Assembly: GCA_035370465.1 (NCBI GenBank) | Contig: DAOOVW010000023.1 | Span: 1 to 25,654, forward strand | DNA length: 25,654 nt | Source of the DNA: a bacterium | GTDB lineage: Bacteria > Ratteibacteria > UBA8468 > B48-G9 > JAFGKM01 | Direction: 5' to 3' | Part shown: in pieces, positions 6,531 through 14,783 of the stretch | Position numbering within the stretch: the stretch's first letter is position 1 | How the letters are laid out: the number at the start of each line of letters is the position of its first letter | The notes under the pieces: generated by a model | What the model saw: the letters and a program-made list of their open reading frames with translations, nothing else | Databases searched by the model: none | What the model was told of the DNA's origin: nothing | Translations under genes and position numbers: made by a program

Positions 6531-7598
6531 TTACAACAACTCCAAAAATTTTTTGAAAATATATCCTGCATCATTTGGCCCTGGTGCAGATTCAGGATGA
6601 AATTGAACAGAAAAAACAGGTAATTTCTTATGTTTTATTCCTTCAAGAGTCCCATCATTTAAATTTATATGTGTAATTTCTATATCCTGCCCTTTTATTG
6701 TGTTAATATCAACACAAAAATTATGATTCTGAACAGTTATTAAGACCTTACCTGTCTTTAAGTCCTTTACAGGATGATTACCTCCATGATGACCAAATTT
6801 TAGTTTATATGTTTTCCCTCCAAAGACATGTGCTAATATCTGATGCCCTAAACAAATCCCAAAAACAGGATATTTTTCAACAATATTTGAAACAGTGTTA
6901 ATAACATAAGCAAGAACAGAAGGGTCTCCTGGACCATTTGAAATTACTATCCCATCTGGTTTTTCTTTTTCAATTTCTTCGTAAGGGTAATTTGCAGGAA
7001 CAACTTTAACTTTTATATCTAAATTATTTAATAGTCGTAATGTATTATATTTAACTCCACAATCAATTACAATAACTTTATATTTCCCTTCTTCATTCCA
7101 CCAGTATGGTTCATTTTGATAGACATCTTTTACCAGGTCTCTACCTATTATTGAAGGGGAAATTTTCACTTTTTCAAGCATCTCTTCTTTATCTCTCTTT
7201 CCTGTAAAAATGCCACTCTTTAAATTCCCTTTATCTCTTAATTTTATTGTTACTTCTCTTGTGTCAATTCCTTCAATTCCTATAAGTTTATTTTCAACAA
7301 AAAGTTCTTCAAGGGATTTTTCTGCCCTCCAATTTGAATAAATTTTGCTTCTTTCTTTTACTACAAAACCATTTATGTGTGTTTTATATGATTCACTATC
7401 ATGGGAATTTACACCATAATTTCCTATTAAAGGATATGTCATAACAACAATTTGCCCTTTATAAGATGGGTCATAAATTATTTCCTGATAACCAGTCATA
7501 CTTGTATTAAAAACCAATTCCCCAAATGACTCACCTTCAACACCAAAACATTCTCCTTCATAGATACTACCATCTTCAATTACTAAATACCCTTTCAT
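6531..7598 (-). CDS. carA: carbamoyl-phosphate synthase small (glutaminase) subunit
   Basis: This 355-residue protein hydrolyses glutamine and passes ammonia to CarB for carbamoyl phosphate synthesis. The N-terminal CPSase-small domain starts MKGYLVIEDGSIYEGECFG and includes the FNTSMTGYQEIIYDPSYKGQ motif. The class I glutamine amidotransferase domain follows: ISNGPGDPS, GICLGHQILA (nucleophile Cys near residue 246), and HPESAPGPNDA with the catalytic His/Glu. Length is normal for CarA. AAGGA lies upstream of the ATG. It is separated from the carB N-terminal gene by about 700 bp of repeats, so a carAB operon, if still present, would carry a very long repeat-rich spacer. Confidence 0.96.
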   Translation of the reverse strand: MKGYLVIEDGSIYEGECFGVEGESFGELVFNTSMTGYQEIIYDPSYKGQIVVMTYPLIGNYGVNSHDSESYKTHINGFVVKERSKIYSNWRAEKSLEELFVENKLIGIEGIDTREVTIKLRDKGNLKSGIFTGKRDKEEMLEKVKISPSIIGRDLVKDVYQNEPYWWNEEGKYKVIVIDCGVKYNTLRLLNNLDIKVKVVPANYPYEEIEKEKPDGIVISNGPGDPSVLAYVINTVSNIVEKYPVFGICLGHQILAHVFGGKTYKLKFGHHGGNHPVKDLKTGKVLITVQNHNFCVDINTIKGQDIEITHINLNDGTLEGIKHKKLPVFSVQFHPESAPGPNDAGYIFKKFLELL

Positions 7599-8043
7599 TT
7601 TCTTTTTTCCTTAATGCCTCTTTTCAAGAACCCGGTTCTCACAGAGAACCAGGTCCTTTTATCTTATTCTTTCTTAAAATCCCCCTCATCCTGCACCCTC
7701 GGGCGTAGCCCTACGGGCGAGCCTTCTCCCCCAAAGGGAGAAGGATGAAATCCCCCTTGCCCCGTTGTGCTTGGAAAAATCTCCCCCTCGGGCGTAGCCC
7801 TACGGGCGAGCCTAACCCCTCTTTTATAAAGAGGGGAATGACACACCAACTCTGCTCTTCAAATCCCTCTTAATCTCCCTTTTATAAAGGGAGAAATTAA
7901 AAGGGGGAGATAACGCACCAACTCTGCCTTGCTATCTTTTGCTTCCTTAGTCGGTTTGTCAAAGGGGGAACGATTGTTTCAAGAACCCGGTTCTCATAGG
8001 GAACCAGGTTCTTTTATCTTAATTTTTTCAAAATGGAAAAAAT
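7599..8043. repeat. 445-bp mosaic of nested palindromic repeats between purF and carA
   Basis: No gene is seen. Two GGTTCTC/GAGAACC hairpins bound the region (7622-7686 and 7977-8025). Between them lie a CCTTCTCCCC/GGGAGAAGG palindrome interrupted by a GGGCGTAGCCC module (7701-7723), and a copy of the 66-bp module A (7763-7954) split by further base units and another GGGCGTAGCCC module (7790-7812). The hairpin nearest purF has a 13-bp stem and may end purF transcription, though the T-run is better on the plus strand. Confidence 0.75.
7763..7954. repeat. module A copy split by several nested units
   Basis: Left end CGTTGTGCTTGG is at 7763. The CACCAACTCTGC part occurs twice, at about 7833 and 7916, each preceded by a CCCTTTTATAAAGGG-type palindrome. 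The right end TTAGTCGG is at 7954. A GGGCGTAGCCC module lies inside (7790-7812). Confidence 0.65.
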
Positions 8044-9423
8044 TTATTCTGTCTCAAATTGTTCTTTTTTAAAATTTTTAACTTTTATTGGATATTTTCC
8101 TGTAAAACATGCAGTACAAAATCCTTCTGGGGAAATAGATGAAGATGAAAGCATGCCTTCTAACGATATGTAATAAAGTCCATCAAGCCCGATTGACTTT
8201 CTTATTTCTTCAATTTCTTTTTTTGAAGCAGCAAGTTCTTCTCTCGTCGTAAAATCAATTCCATAGAAACACGGGAATTTTATAGGAGGACAACTTACCC
8301 CCATATATATTTTTTTTGCTCCTGCTTTTCTTAATGACTTAATTCTGAATTTGCTTGTTGTCCCTCTAACAATAGAGTCCTCAATAACAATTACTTTTTT
8401 ACCTCTTATTATCTCTTTTACAGGATTCAATTTTATTTTTACTTGCATTTCTCTTGTGGTTTGAAATGGCTGAATAAAAGTTCTCCCAATGTAATGGTTT
8501 CTTATCATCCCCATTTCAAAAGGAATTTTTTTCTTTTCAGAAAATCCAATTGCAGCAATATTCCCAGAATCAGGAATAGGAATAACAATATCTCCATCAA
8601 AAGGAAATTCTTCTGCCAATTTCATCCCAAAATTTTTCCTTACTTTATACACACTTTCCCCAAATACCATACTATCAGGTCTTGCAAAATATATAAACTC
8701 AAAAATACACCTTGCATCTTTTTTCTTTCCATAATTTATACTTTTAACTCCTTCTTTATCAATTTTTATAATTTCACCACCCTCAATTTCTCTTATATAC
8801 TTTGCTTCAATCAAGTCAAAAGCACAACTTTCAGAAGCAACAACATACCCATCATTAATTTTGCCAAGTGATAAAGGCCTAATTCCATGAGGGTCTTTTA
8901 CTGCATAAATACAGGTAGGAGTAAAAATAACAAGAGAAAAAGCACCTTCTAATTTTAAAACTGCATCAATAAGTTTCCCTTCAAATGTATCCTTTTTTGA
9001 TTTTACTATTAGATGCATAATTATTTCTGTATCCATAGTTGTTTGAAATATTGTTCCATTTTCTTCTAATTTTTTCCTCAATTGATAACTATTTGTCAGG
9101 TTTCCATTATGTGCAATAGCATATGTTTTACCTTTATAATCAGCAACAAATGGTTGTGTATTTTCTACTTTTGAACTTCCAGTTGTTGAATATCGGACAT
9201 GCCCAATTCCATAGTATCCTTTAAGTTCATTGGAATTTTCAGATAACAAAACATCATAAACAAGTCCCATCCCTTTTTTCTGATAAATATTTTTTCCATC
9301 AGATATTACAATTCCACAACTTTCCTGCCCTCTATGTTGAAGAGCAAAAAGTGAAAAATAAAGTGTCTGATAGGCATCTTTTACATTTGAGTAAATACCA
9401 ACTATTCCACAATCTTCTTTCAT
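8044..9423 (-). CDS. purF: amidophosphoribosyltransferase
   Basis: This 459-residue enzyme catalyses the first committed step of purine synthesis, converting PRPP and glutamine to phosphoribosylamine. The sequence begins MKEDCGIVGIYS, so Cys5 would be the N-terminal nucleophile after removal of a short propeptide. The Ntn glutaminase half has HRGQESCGI, GIGHVRYSTTG and AIAHNGNLTN; the phosphoribosyltransferase half has the PRPP loop VIVIEDSIVRGTTS near residue 350. Cysteines in ARCIF, GVSCPP and EGFCTACFTGKYP fit the iron-sulfur cluster of the Bacillus-type enzyme. The ATG follows the GAF-ANTAR stop by one base, with AAGGGG inside the end of that gene, so the two are co-transcribed and probably coupled. 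Confidence 0.96.
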   Translation of the reverse strand: MKEDCGIVGIYSNVKDAYQTLYFSLFALQHRGQESCGIVISDGKNIYQKKGMGLVYDVLLSENSNELKGYYGIGHVRYSTTGSSKVENTQPFVADYKGKTYAIAHNGNLTNSYQLRKKLEENGTIFQTTMDTEIIMHLIVKSKKDTFEGKLIDAVLKLEGAFSLVIFTPTCIYAVKDPHGIRPLSLGKINDGYVVASESCAFDLIEAKYIREIEGGEIIKIDKEGVKSINYGKKKDARCIFEFIYFARPDSMVFGESVYKVRKNFGMKLAEEFPFDGDIVIPIPDSGNIAAIGFSEKKKIPFEMGMIRNHYIGRTFIQPFQTTREMQVKIKLNPVKEIIRGKKVIVIEDSIVRGTTSKFRIKSLRKAGAKKIYMGVSCPPIKFPCFYGIDFTTREELAASKKEIEEIRKSIGLDGLYYISLEGMLSSSSISPEGFCTACFTGKYPIKVKNFKKEQFETE

Positions 9424-9424
9424 T

Positions 9425-10126
9425 TTATTTTCCCCTTATTTCAGAAGCAATTATTATACTTTCAGCAATTTCTCTTAAACTTTTTCTTTTATCCATACTT
9501 GCCTTTCTTAATTTTTCAAATGCCTCATTTTCATCAATTCCTAATTCCTTCATTAATATCCCTTTTGCTTTTTCAACTTTTTTCCTTGTTTCTAACTCTT
9601 CTTCAAGGATTTTTGTTTTTACCATTAATTCCGTGTTCTCTATAACTATCGCTGCCTGATTTGCAATTGAACTTATAATCTCAACTTCTTTTTCTGAAAA
9701 TTTGTGAACAACAGGTGTATATATATTTAAGACACCTATAACTTTATTTTTTACTTTCATAGGGACTGATAGCATTGAAATAAGTTTTTCTGTTTTTGCT
9801 ATATCTCTATACTTATATTCGCTACTTTCCCTGACATCTTCAATATAAATAGGTACCCCTTCTTTAACAACTTTTCCTGCTATACCTTCACCAATTTTTA
9901 GCGGTTCTTTTTTTATATATTCATTACTCATTGATTGTGTTGCTCTAATTTTTATTGTATTTGTCTTTTCATCAACAAGCATAATTGAACAAATTTTTGA
10001 ACCAGTAATTTCTGCTGTAACAGAAACAATCAATTTAAGTATATCTTCAAGATACATATCAGAAGTTATTGCTTTACTGATTTCATATATTGCTTTAATT
10101 TCTTTTTTTGTAATTCCTGTGCTCAT
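9425..10126 (-). CDS. GAF-ANTAR RNA-binding antiterminator
   Basis: This 233-residue protein has a GAF sensory domain (about residues 20-165, with CSIMLVDEKT, IGEGIAGKVVKEG and SMLSVPMKVKNKVIGVLNIY) and a coiled linker. It ends in an ANTAR domain (about 172-228: LETRKKVEKAKGILMKELGI and the EAFEKLRKASMDKRKSLREI helices). ANTAR proteins bind paired hexaloop RNA hairpins and prevent transcription termination. The GAF ligand is unknown. It sits one base before purF behind a strong promoter, so it may respond to purine or nitrogen status, but that is inference. GGGAG lies over 20 bases before the ATG and partly in a small hairpin, so initiation is unusual. Confidence 0.88.
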   Translation of the reverse strand: MSTGITKKEIKAIYEISKAITSDMYLEDILKLIVSVTAEITGSKICSIMLVDEKTNTIKIRATQSMSNEYIKKEPLKIGEGIAGKVVKEGVPIYIEDVRESSEYKYRDIAKTEKLISMLSVPMKVKNKVIGVLNIYTPVVHKFSEKEVEIISSIANQAAIVIENTELMVKTKILEEELETRKKVEKAKGILMKELGIDENEAFEKLRKASMDKRKSLREIAESIIIASEIRGK

Positions 10127-10167
10127 TTTTATTGTGGAGAATTACACTCCCATAAAATTGACTTTAT

Positions 10168-10196
10168 TTTATATCATTTTCTTTTTTACCTGTCAA
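10168..10196 (-). promoter_or_regulatory. sigma70-type promoter of the GAF-ANTAR/purF operon
   Basis: TTGACA (10196-10191) and TATAAA (10173-10168) are 17 bases apart on the minus strand. The -35 box overlaps the stop codon of the upstream radical SAM gene. The predicted leader is about 35 nt. Confidence 0.75.
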
Positions 10197-11110
10197 TCAT
10201 ATCTGTCTGCCTGAAAAATATCTCTCCTTTCCATTTCTTCATCAATCATTTTAAGAAATTTTTGTTTATTTTTGAGCCACAGGGGAGCAACAAGAAGTTC
10301 ATTAGGACAATCAGCAGTTATACGCTGAATAACTGTCTCAGGAGATAAATACCTTAAAAATTCAATTAAAACTTCAATATACCAATCCCTTTCCATTGGT
10401 TTGTATTTACCTTCTTTATATAATGTTTCAAGTTCAGTTCCTTTTACAATATATAGAGGATGTATTTTTATTCCGTCAATTTGTAATTGTCCACATTTTT
10501 TTGCCGTTTCAATTATATCTTCTTTTGTTTCCCCGGGAAGGCCAATAATTACATGACAACAGATTTTTATATTTCTTTTCTTTGTCATTTCAATACCTTG
10601 TAAAAAGTCCTCATAAGTATGATTTCTATTTATAATTTTTAGTGTTTTATTATGAATTGTCTGCAAACCATATTCAATCCAGACATCATATTTTTCTGTA
10701 TAACTTTCAATTAATTTTAATTTTTCTTCATCAATAAAATCAGGTCTTGTTCCTATTGAAAGACCAACAATATTTTCAAACTTTTTTATAACATCATATT
10801 TTTCTTTTAGAACATTAACAGGGGCATAAGTATTTGTAAATGGCTGAAAATAAACAATAAATTTTTTTGCTTTATACCTTTTTTCCCCATATTCAATTCC
10901 ATTTTTAATTTGTTCTTCAAGAGATATTCCTTTTTTTCTTAAAGAGGGAGAAAAAGAATAATTATCACAATAAATACACCCATTTTTACTTAAAGTTCCA
11001 TCTAAATTCGGGCAGGTAAATCCAGCATCAACACTTATTTTAAAAACATTACTTCCAAATTTTTCTTTTAAGTATTTTGAGAATTTATAATATCTTTCTG
11101 TGTTTTTCAT
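10193..11110 (-). CDS. YhcC/TIGR01212-type radical SAM protein
   Basis: This 305-residue protein starts at the ATG at 11110; a longer TTG-initiated frame to 11158 is less likely. It carries a [4Fe-4S]/SAM cluster signature of the CX11CX2C type: Cys33, Cys45 and Cys48 in TCPNLDGTLSKNGCIYC. This spacing, with the preceding VFKISVDAGF, is typical of the YhcC family, related to Elp3-like radical SAM enzymes. Later motifs include YFQPFTNTYAP, LSIGTRPDFI, WIEYGLQTIHN and HVIIGLPGETKEDI. The substrate is unsettled in the family; a role in tRNA or other macromolecule modification is suspected. The start lies inside the end of mnmG (26-base overlap), suggesting coupling to a tRNA-modification gene. 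Confidence 0.88.
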   Translation of the reverse strand: MKNTERYYKFSKYLKEKFGSNVFKISVDAGFTCPNLDGTLSKNGCIYCDNYSFSPSLRKKGISLEEQIKNGIEYGEKRYKAKKFIVYFQPFTNTYAPVNVLKEKYDVIKKFENIVGLSIGTRPDFIDEEKLKLIESYTEKYDVWIEYGLQTIHNKTLKIINRNHTYEDFLQGIEMTKKRNIKICCHVIIGLPGETKEDIIETAKKCGQLQIDGIKIHPLYIVKGTELETLYKEGKYKPMERDWYIEVLIEFLRYLSPETVIQRITADCPNELLVAPLWLKNKQKFLKMIDEEMERRDIFQADRYD

Positions 11111-12935
11111 CTTTTTTCTCAGGACATGGTCTGTCAGACCTGGTGTGGAGATAGACAAGTAAAAGAGAAATAGCAGAGGGAGTAATACCAGAAATTCTAC
11201 TTGCCTGCCCTAAATTTAATGGTTTAAATTTTGACAGTTTTTCTCTTATTTCAAGAGACAATCCTGGTATTTCATTATAATTCATATCTTCAGGTATTTT
11301 GATTTTTTCTAAATTTTTAAATTCCCTTATTTCTTTTAATTGTTTTTTTATGTATGGTGAATATTTAACTTCAACTTCTGTTTCAAAAAGAACCTTTTCT
11401 GGATAACTTTTAAACTCATCAAAATCAGATAATTTAACACCTGCCCTTTTTAGATATTCAAAAAGTGTAATTTTCCCATTTTCAACTTTTATTTTTTTTG
11501 TCTTTATCTTTTTTATTATTTCTTTCACCTTCTCTTTTTTCTCTCTTGTTTTTTCCCATTCCTCTTTACGAACAAGTCCAATTTTATATCCTGTCTCTCT
11601 TAATCTTATGTCTGCATTATCTTCTCTTAAAAGAAGACGGTATTCAACACGAGAGGTGAACATCCTATATGGCTCATTTGTTCCTTTTGTTGTAAGGTCA
11701 TCAATTAAGACACCAATATAAGAATTTGTTCTATTCAAAGTAATCATTTTCTGCCCTTTTACTTTCAAAGATGCATTTATTCCAGCAATTAAACCTTGAC
11801 CTGCTGCTTCTTCATATCCAGTTGTTCCATTTATCTGTCCTGCAAAAAACAAATTCCTAACTAACTTTGTTTCAAGAGTTGGATATAAACAAGTTGGTTC
11901 AACAACATCATGTTCAATTCCATAACCATATCTTATAATTTTTACATTTTCAAGACCCGGAATTGTCCTTATAAAGTCATCCTGAACATCCACAGGCAAA
12001 CTTGTTGAAATGCCATTAGGATATATCAAAGAAGTATTTTTGCCTTCTGGCTCTAAAAAAACATGATGACTTTGATGATGTGGAAATTTCACTATTTTAT
12101 CTTCAATTGATGGGCAATATCTCACACCAATACCTGTAATTTTTCCTGTAAAAAGAGGGGACCTATCAAGGTTTTCTCTTATGATTTTATGTGTTTTTTC
12201 GTTTGTATAGGTAATATAACAGGGAAGTTGTTCTATTTCAATTTTTTCTGTTGAAAAAGAAAAAGGAATAGGGGGGGTATCTCCTTCCTGTTTTTTTAAT
12301 ATATCAAAATTTATTGTGTTCCCATCAAGTCGGGCACAAGTTCCTGTTTTAAATCTTAACATTTTAAAACCAATGTTTTTTAGTTGAATAGATAGTTTTT
12401 TGCTTACTTTTTTTTCTTCAATTCTACCAGCGGGAAAACTTTCAAGTCCAATATGAATAAGCCCATTTAAAAAAGTCCCTGGTGTTAAAACAACTACTTT
12501 GCCTTCTATTTTAATTTCATTGTTTATTTCTATTCCGTAGACATTATTCTCTTTTATCAAAAGATAGGTACATTCACCTTCAATCACTTTTATATTTTTT
12601 TCTTTTTCAATTATATCCTGCATATATTTTGCATAATTATCCCTATCTACCTGTGCCCTTGAAGACCATACAGCAGGGCCCTTTGACTTATTTAGAATTC
12701 TGAACTGGATTCCAACAGCATCAGTTGTTTTTGCCATTTGTCCACCTAATGCATCCACCTCTTTTACAATCTGCCCTTTTCCAACTCCTCCAATAGCAGG
12801 ATTACAGGACATAAAGCCAATTTTATCTTTTGTAAATGTGATTAAAGCAGTTGATAACCCTAAACGAGAAGAAGATAGAGATGCTTCTATTCCTGCATGT
12901 CCTCCACCAATAACAATAATATCAAATTTTTCCAT
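11085..12935 (-). CDS. mnmG: tRNA uridine 5-carboxymethylaminomethyl modification enzyme MnmG
   Basis: This 616-residue FAD protein, with MnmE, installs the (carboxymethyl)aminomethyl group at wobble U34 of certain tRNAs. The Rossmann motif IIVIGGGHAGIEA is at residues 6-18. Family signatures include MSCNPAIGGVGKGQIVKEVD, RAQVDRDNYAKYMQ, GTFLNGLIHIG, the EIEQLPCYITYTNEKTH region, FAGQINGTTGYEEAAGQGLI and TSRVEYRLLLREDNAD. The C-terminal helical domain ends SRISGITPSAISLLLVYL as usual. It is then followed by about 20 extra residues encoded partly by a GGTCTGTCAGACC palindrome at 11128-11140 and overlapping the radical SAM gene. No strong Shine-Dalgarno is visible before the ATG. Confidence 0.96.
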   Translation of the reverse strand: MEKFDIIVIGGGHAGIEASLSSSRLGLSTALITFTKDKIGFMSCNPAIGGVGKGQIVKEVDALGGQMAKTTDAVGIQFRILNKSKGPAVWSSRAQVDRDNYAKYMQDIIEKEKNIKVIEGECTYLLIKENNVYGIEINNEIKIEGKVVVLTPGTFLNGLIHIGLESFPAGRIEEKKVSKKLSIQLKNIGFKMLRFKTGTCARLDGNTINFDILKKQEGDTPPIPFSFSTEKIEIEQLPCYITYTNEKTHKIIRENLDRSPLFTGKITGIGVRYCPSIEDKIVKFPHHQSHHVFLEPEGKNTSLIYPNGISTSLPVDVQDDFIRTIPGLENVKIIRYGYGIEHDVVEPTCLYPTLETKLVRNLFFAGQINGTTGYEEAAGQGLIAGINASLKVKGQKMITLNRTNSYIGVLIDDLTTKGTNEPYRMFTSRVEYRLLLREDNADIRLRETGYKIGLVRKEEWEKTREKKEKVKEIIKKIKTKKIKVENGKITLFEYLKRAGVKLSDFDEFKSYPEKVLFETEVEVKYSPYIKKQLKEIREFKNLEKIKIPEDMNYNEIPGLSLEIREKLSKFKPLNLGQASRISGITPSAISLLLVYLHTRSDRPCPEKKDEKHRKIL

Positions 12936-13511
12936 ATAATATTTGCCCCGTTTATATTTCGTCTCATACCATCTTTTGTAAAGAAGGGTGAGCCTCGGCC
13001 TGTGTAGAACAATCCCCCTCTAATCCCCGTTGTGCTATCTGAGAAACGATGACGCACCAACTCTGCTTTGCTACCCCTCGCTTCTTTAGTCGGTTTAATA
13101 AAGGGGAAAATACTTGCCCCCTCATCCTTTCCTTCTCCCCGTTGGGGAGAAGGAAATATCCCTCTCTTCTTCTCCCCTCTCCCCGCTGGGGAGAGGCTCG
13201 CCCGTAGGGCTACGCCCGAGGGGATGAGGTGAGGGGGCTTTAAAAATCCCCCTTCAATCCCCGTTGTGCTTGGCAAATCTCCCCTCACCCCTCTTTTCTA
13301 AAGAGGGGAAATATTTTTTGAAGAAGTTACCCCTTCCTTTGTAAAAGCCTGCCCGTCCATCTTTCCGCCAAAAATCGCAGCGGATTCGCAATGATAGGCG
13401 AATGTGGCGAATTTTGTGGCGGAGGGGAGAAGGGAAAAACTTTCTGACGCTAATACATTACAATATTACTTTATATTCTCAGACACTAAGTTATTGATTT
13501 TCAATGACTTG
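12936..13511. repeat. 576-bp repeat mosaic between folC and mnmG
   Basis: No gene is credible. It holds a GCCTGTGTAGAACAATCCCC segment (about 12999), a complete 66-bp module A (13028-13093), CTTCTCCCC and CTCTCCCC palindromes interrupted by an inverted GGGCGTAGCCC module (13195-13217), and the left end of another module A (13262-13273) running into a base palindrome. A long module of unusual composition with GGCGAATGTGGCGAATTTTG lies at about 13345-13425. The folC-proximal end carries the palindrome at 13511-13529. Confidence 0.75.
13028..13093. repeat. 66-bp module A, copy 3
   Basis: Same length and ends as the copy at 6362-6427, with a few substitutions. It is flanked by CCCC and TTTAATAAAGGGG, the two halves of a base palindrome. 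The 22-codon minus-strand frame is again open. Confidence 0.8.
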
Positions 13512-13529
13512 TTAACTTCGTAAGTTAAC
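13511..13529. repeat. 19-bp palindrome at the folC stop
   Basis: GTTAACTT-CGT-AAGTTAAC is a perfect inverted repeat spanning the last folC codons and stop. A second imperfect hairpin follows on the minus strand. No T-run follows, so a normal intrinsic terminator is not supported. Confidence 0.45.
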
Positions 13530-14783
13530 ATTGACAGAAGAATAAAGGTAAAGAGAACCAAATATGCACCAACTGTCTCCTGTTTTTTTTATATATTCCA
13601 TTGCATTATTAACATCTTTTATTACTTTTATTTTGGTATTACTTTTTTTCATATAATTAGAAAGAATTTCCGGGTCCAATGCCCTTTCTGTTTCAGGAGT
13701 TGTAAAAACAATTTCTTCTGGATTATATTTAGAAACATATGAAAGCATTTTAGTATAGTCCTTATCTTTAAGAATCCCGATAAGAAGTTTTAATTTAAAA
13801 GGGAAGTATTTTTTTAAATTTTTTATCAAAACCTTCACTCCATCAGGATTATGTGCTCCATCAAATATAATAAATGGGTCCTTTTTTAAAATTTCAAAAC
13901 GACCTTCCCAATGTAAATTTTCAAGTGCAGAATATATGTTTTCTTTTTTTACTTTAAACCCCTTTTTTCTCAAAAGTAGGGATGATTGTATTGCAAGTGA
14001 TAAATTCTCAATCTGATGAGAACCAATTATTTTTGTTTTTACATTTTTAAAATTTTCTTTTCCATAAAAATCAAAAACAATTCCATCAATTGATTCTTCT
14101 CTTTTTATTGATTTGAAGTCCTTCCCATAAAAATAAATTTTTGCTTTTCTTTGCTTACATTTTTCTTTTATTACTTTTTCAACTTCTTTTCTTTGTTTTG
14201 AAACGACTACCAATGAACCTTCTTTTATTATTCCTGCCTTTTCCCCTGCAATTGATTCATATGTTTTTCCCAATAATTTTGTATGTTCAAGCCCAATTTC
14301 TGTAATTACATTTATTTCAGATGGCAGAACATTTGTTGCATCAAATCTTCCTCCAAGACCAACTTCACAAACAGCAATATCAATCCCTTTCTCATAAAAA
14401 TAAAGAAAGGCAATTGCAGTTAATGTCTCAAAATATGTTGGATACATATGATAAGGTAATTTTTCAATAATTCTTCGTACCTGTTTTATTTTTTCAATAA
14501 ATTCCTCATCAGTTATTTTTTCCCCATTAACTACTATTCTCTCTTTTACATCAACAAGATGAGGACTTGTGTATAGTCCTGTTTTATATCCACTTTCCCT
14601 TGTAATTTCAGAAAGACATTTACAAACACTCCCTTTTCCATTTGTACCACCTACTAATATTGAAGGATATTTTAGGTGTGGGCTGCCTAATTTTTCAAGA
14701 ATAAATTTTATTTTATCAAGCCCTAATTTTATCCCAAAATCAGATAAATTTTCAAGGAATTGAAGTTCAGAAATGTTTTTCAT
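13512..14783 (-). CDS. folC: folylpolyglutamate/dihydrofolate synthase
   Basis: This 423-residue Mur-ligase-family enzyme adds glutamate to folates and, in many bacteria, also makes dihydrofolate from dihydropteroate. The ATP loop GGTNGKGSVCKC is at about residues 45-56. LYTSPHLVDVKERI, CEVGLGGRFDATNV and VITEIGLEHTKLLG follow, then the C-terminal domain motif IIFDGAHNPDG near residue 310. Length is typical. The start overlaps the accD stop by four bases (ATGA), making it the last gene of dapA-accD-folC. Whether it is mono- or bifunctional cannot be decided from the sequence. Confidence 0.95.
   Translation of the reverse strand: MKNISELQFLENLSDFGIKLGLDKIKFILEKLGSPHLKYPSILVGGTNGKGSVCKCLSEITRESGYKTGLYTSPHLVDVKERIVVNGEKITDEEFIEKIKQVRRIIEKLPYHMYPTYFETLTAIAFLYFYEKGIDIAVCEVGLGGRFDATNVLPSEINVITEIGLEHTKLLGKTYESIAGEKAGIIKEGSLVVVSKQRKEVEKVIKEKCKQRKAKIYFYGKDFKSIKREESIDGIVFDFYGKENFKNVKTKIIGSHQIENLSLAIQSSLLLRKKGFKVKKENIYSALENLHWEGRFEILKKDPFIIFDGAHNPDGVKVLIKNLKKYFPFKLKLLIGILKDKDYTKMLSYVSKYNPEEIVFTTPETERALDPEILSNYMKKSNTKIKVIKDVNNAMEYIKKTGDSWCIFGSLYLYSSVNVNLRS

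Noticed and set aside
5824..8043. CRISPR array
   Set aside because: Repeats are irregularly spaced, of several families and palindromic, with no uniform spacers and no cas genes.
13511..13529. loxP- or dif-like recombination site
   Set aside because: The arms contain AACTTCGT-like sequence but the spacer and arm lengths do not fit, and the site lies in the folC stop with no recombinase nearby.
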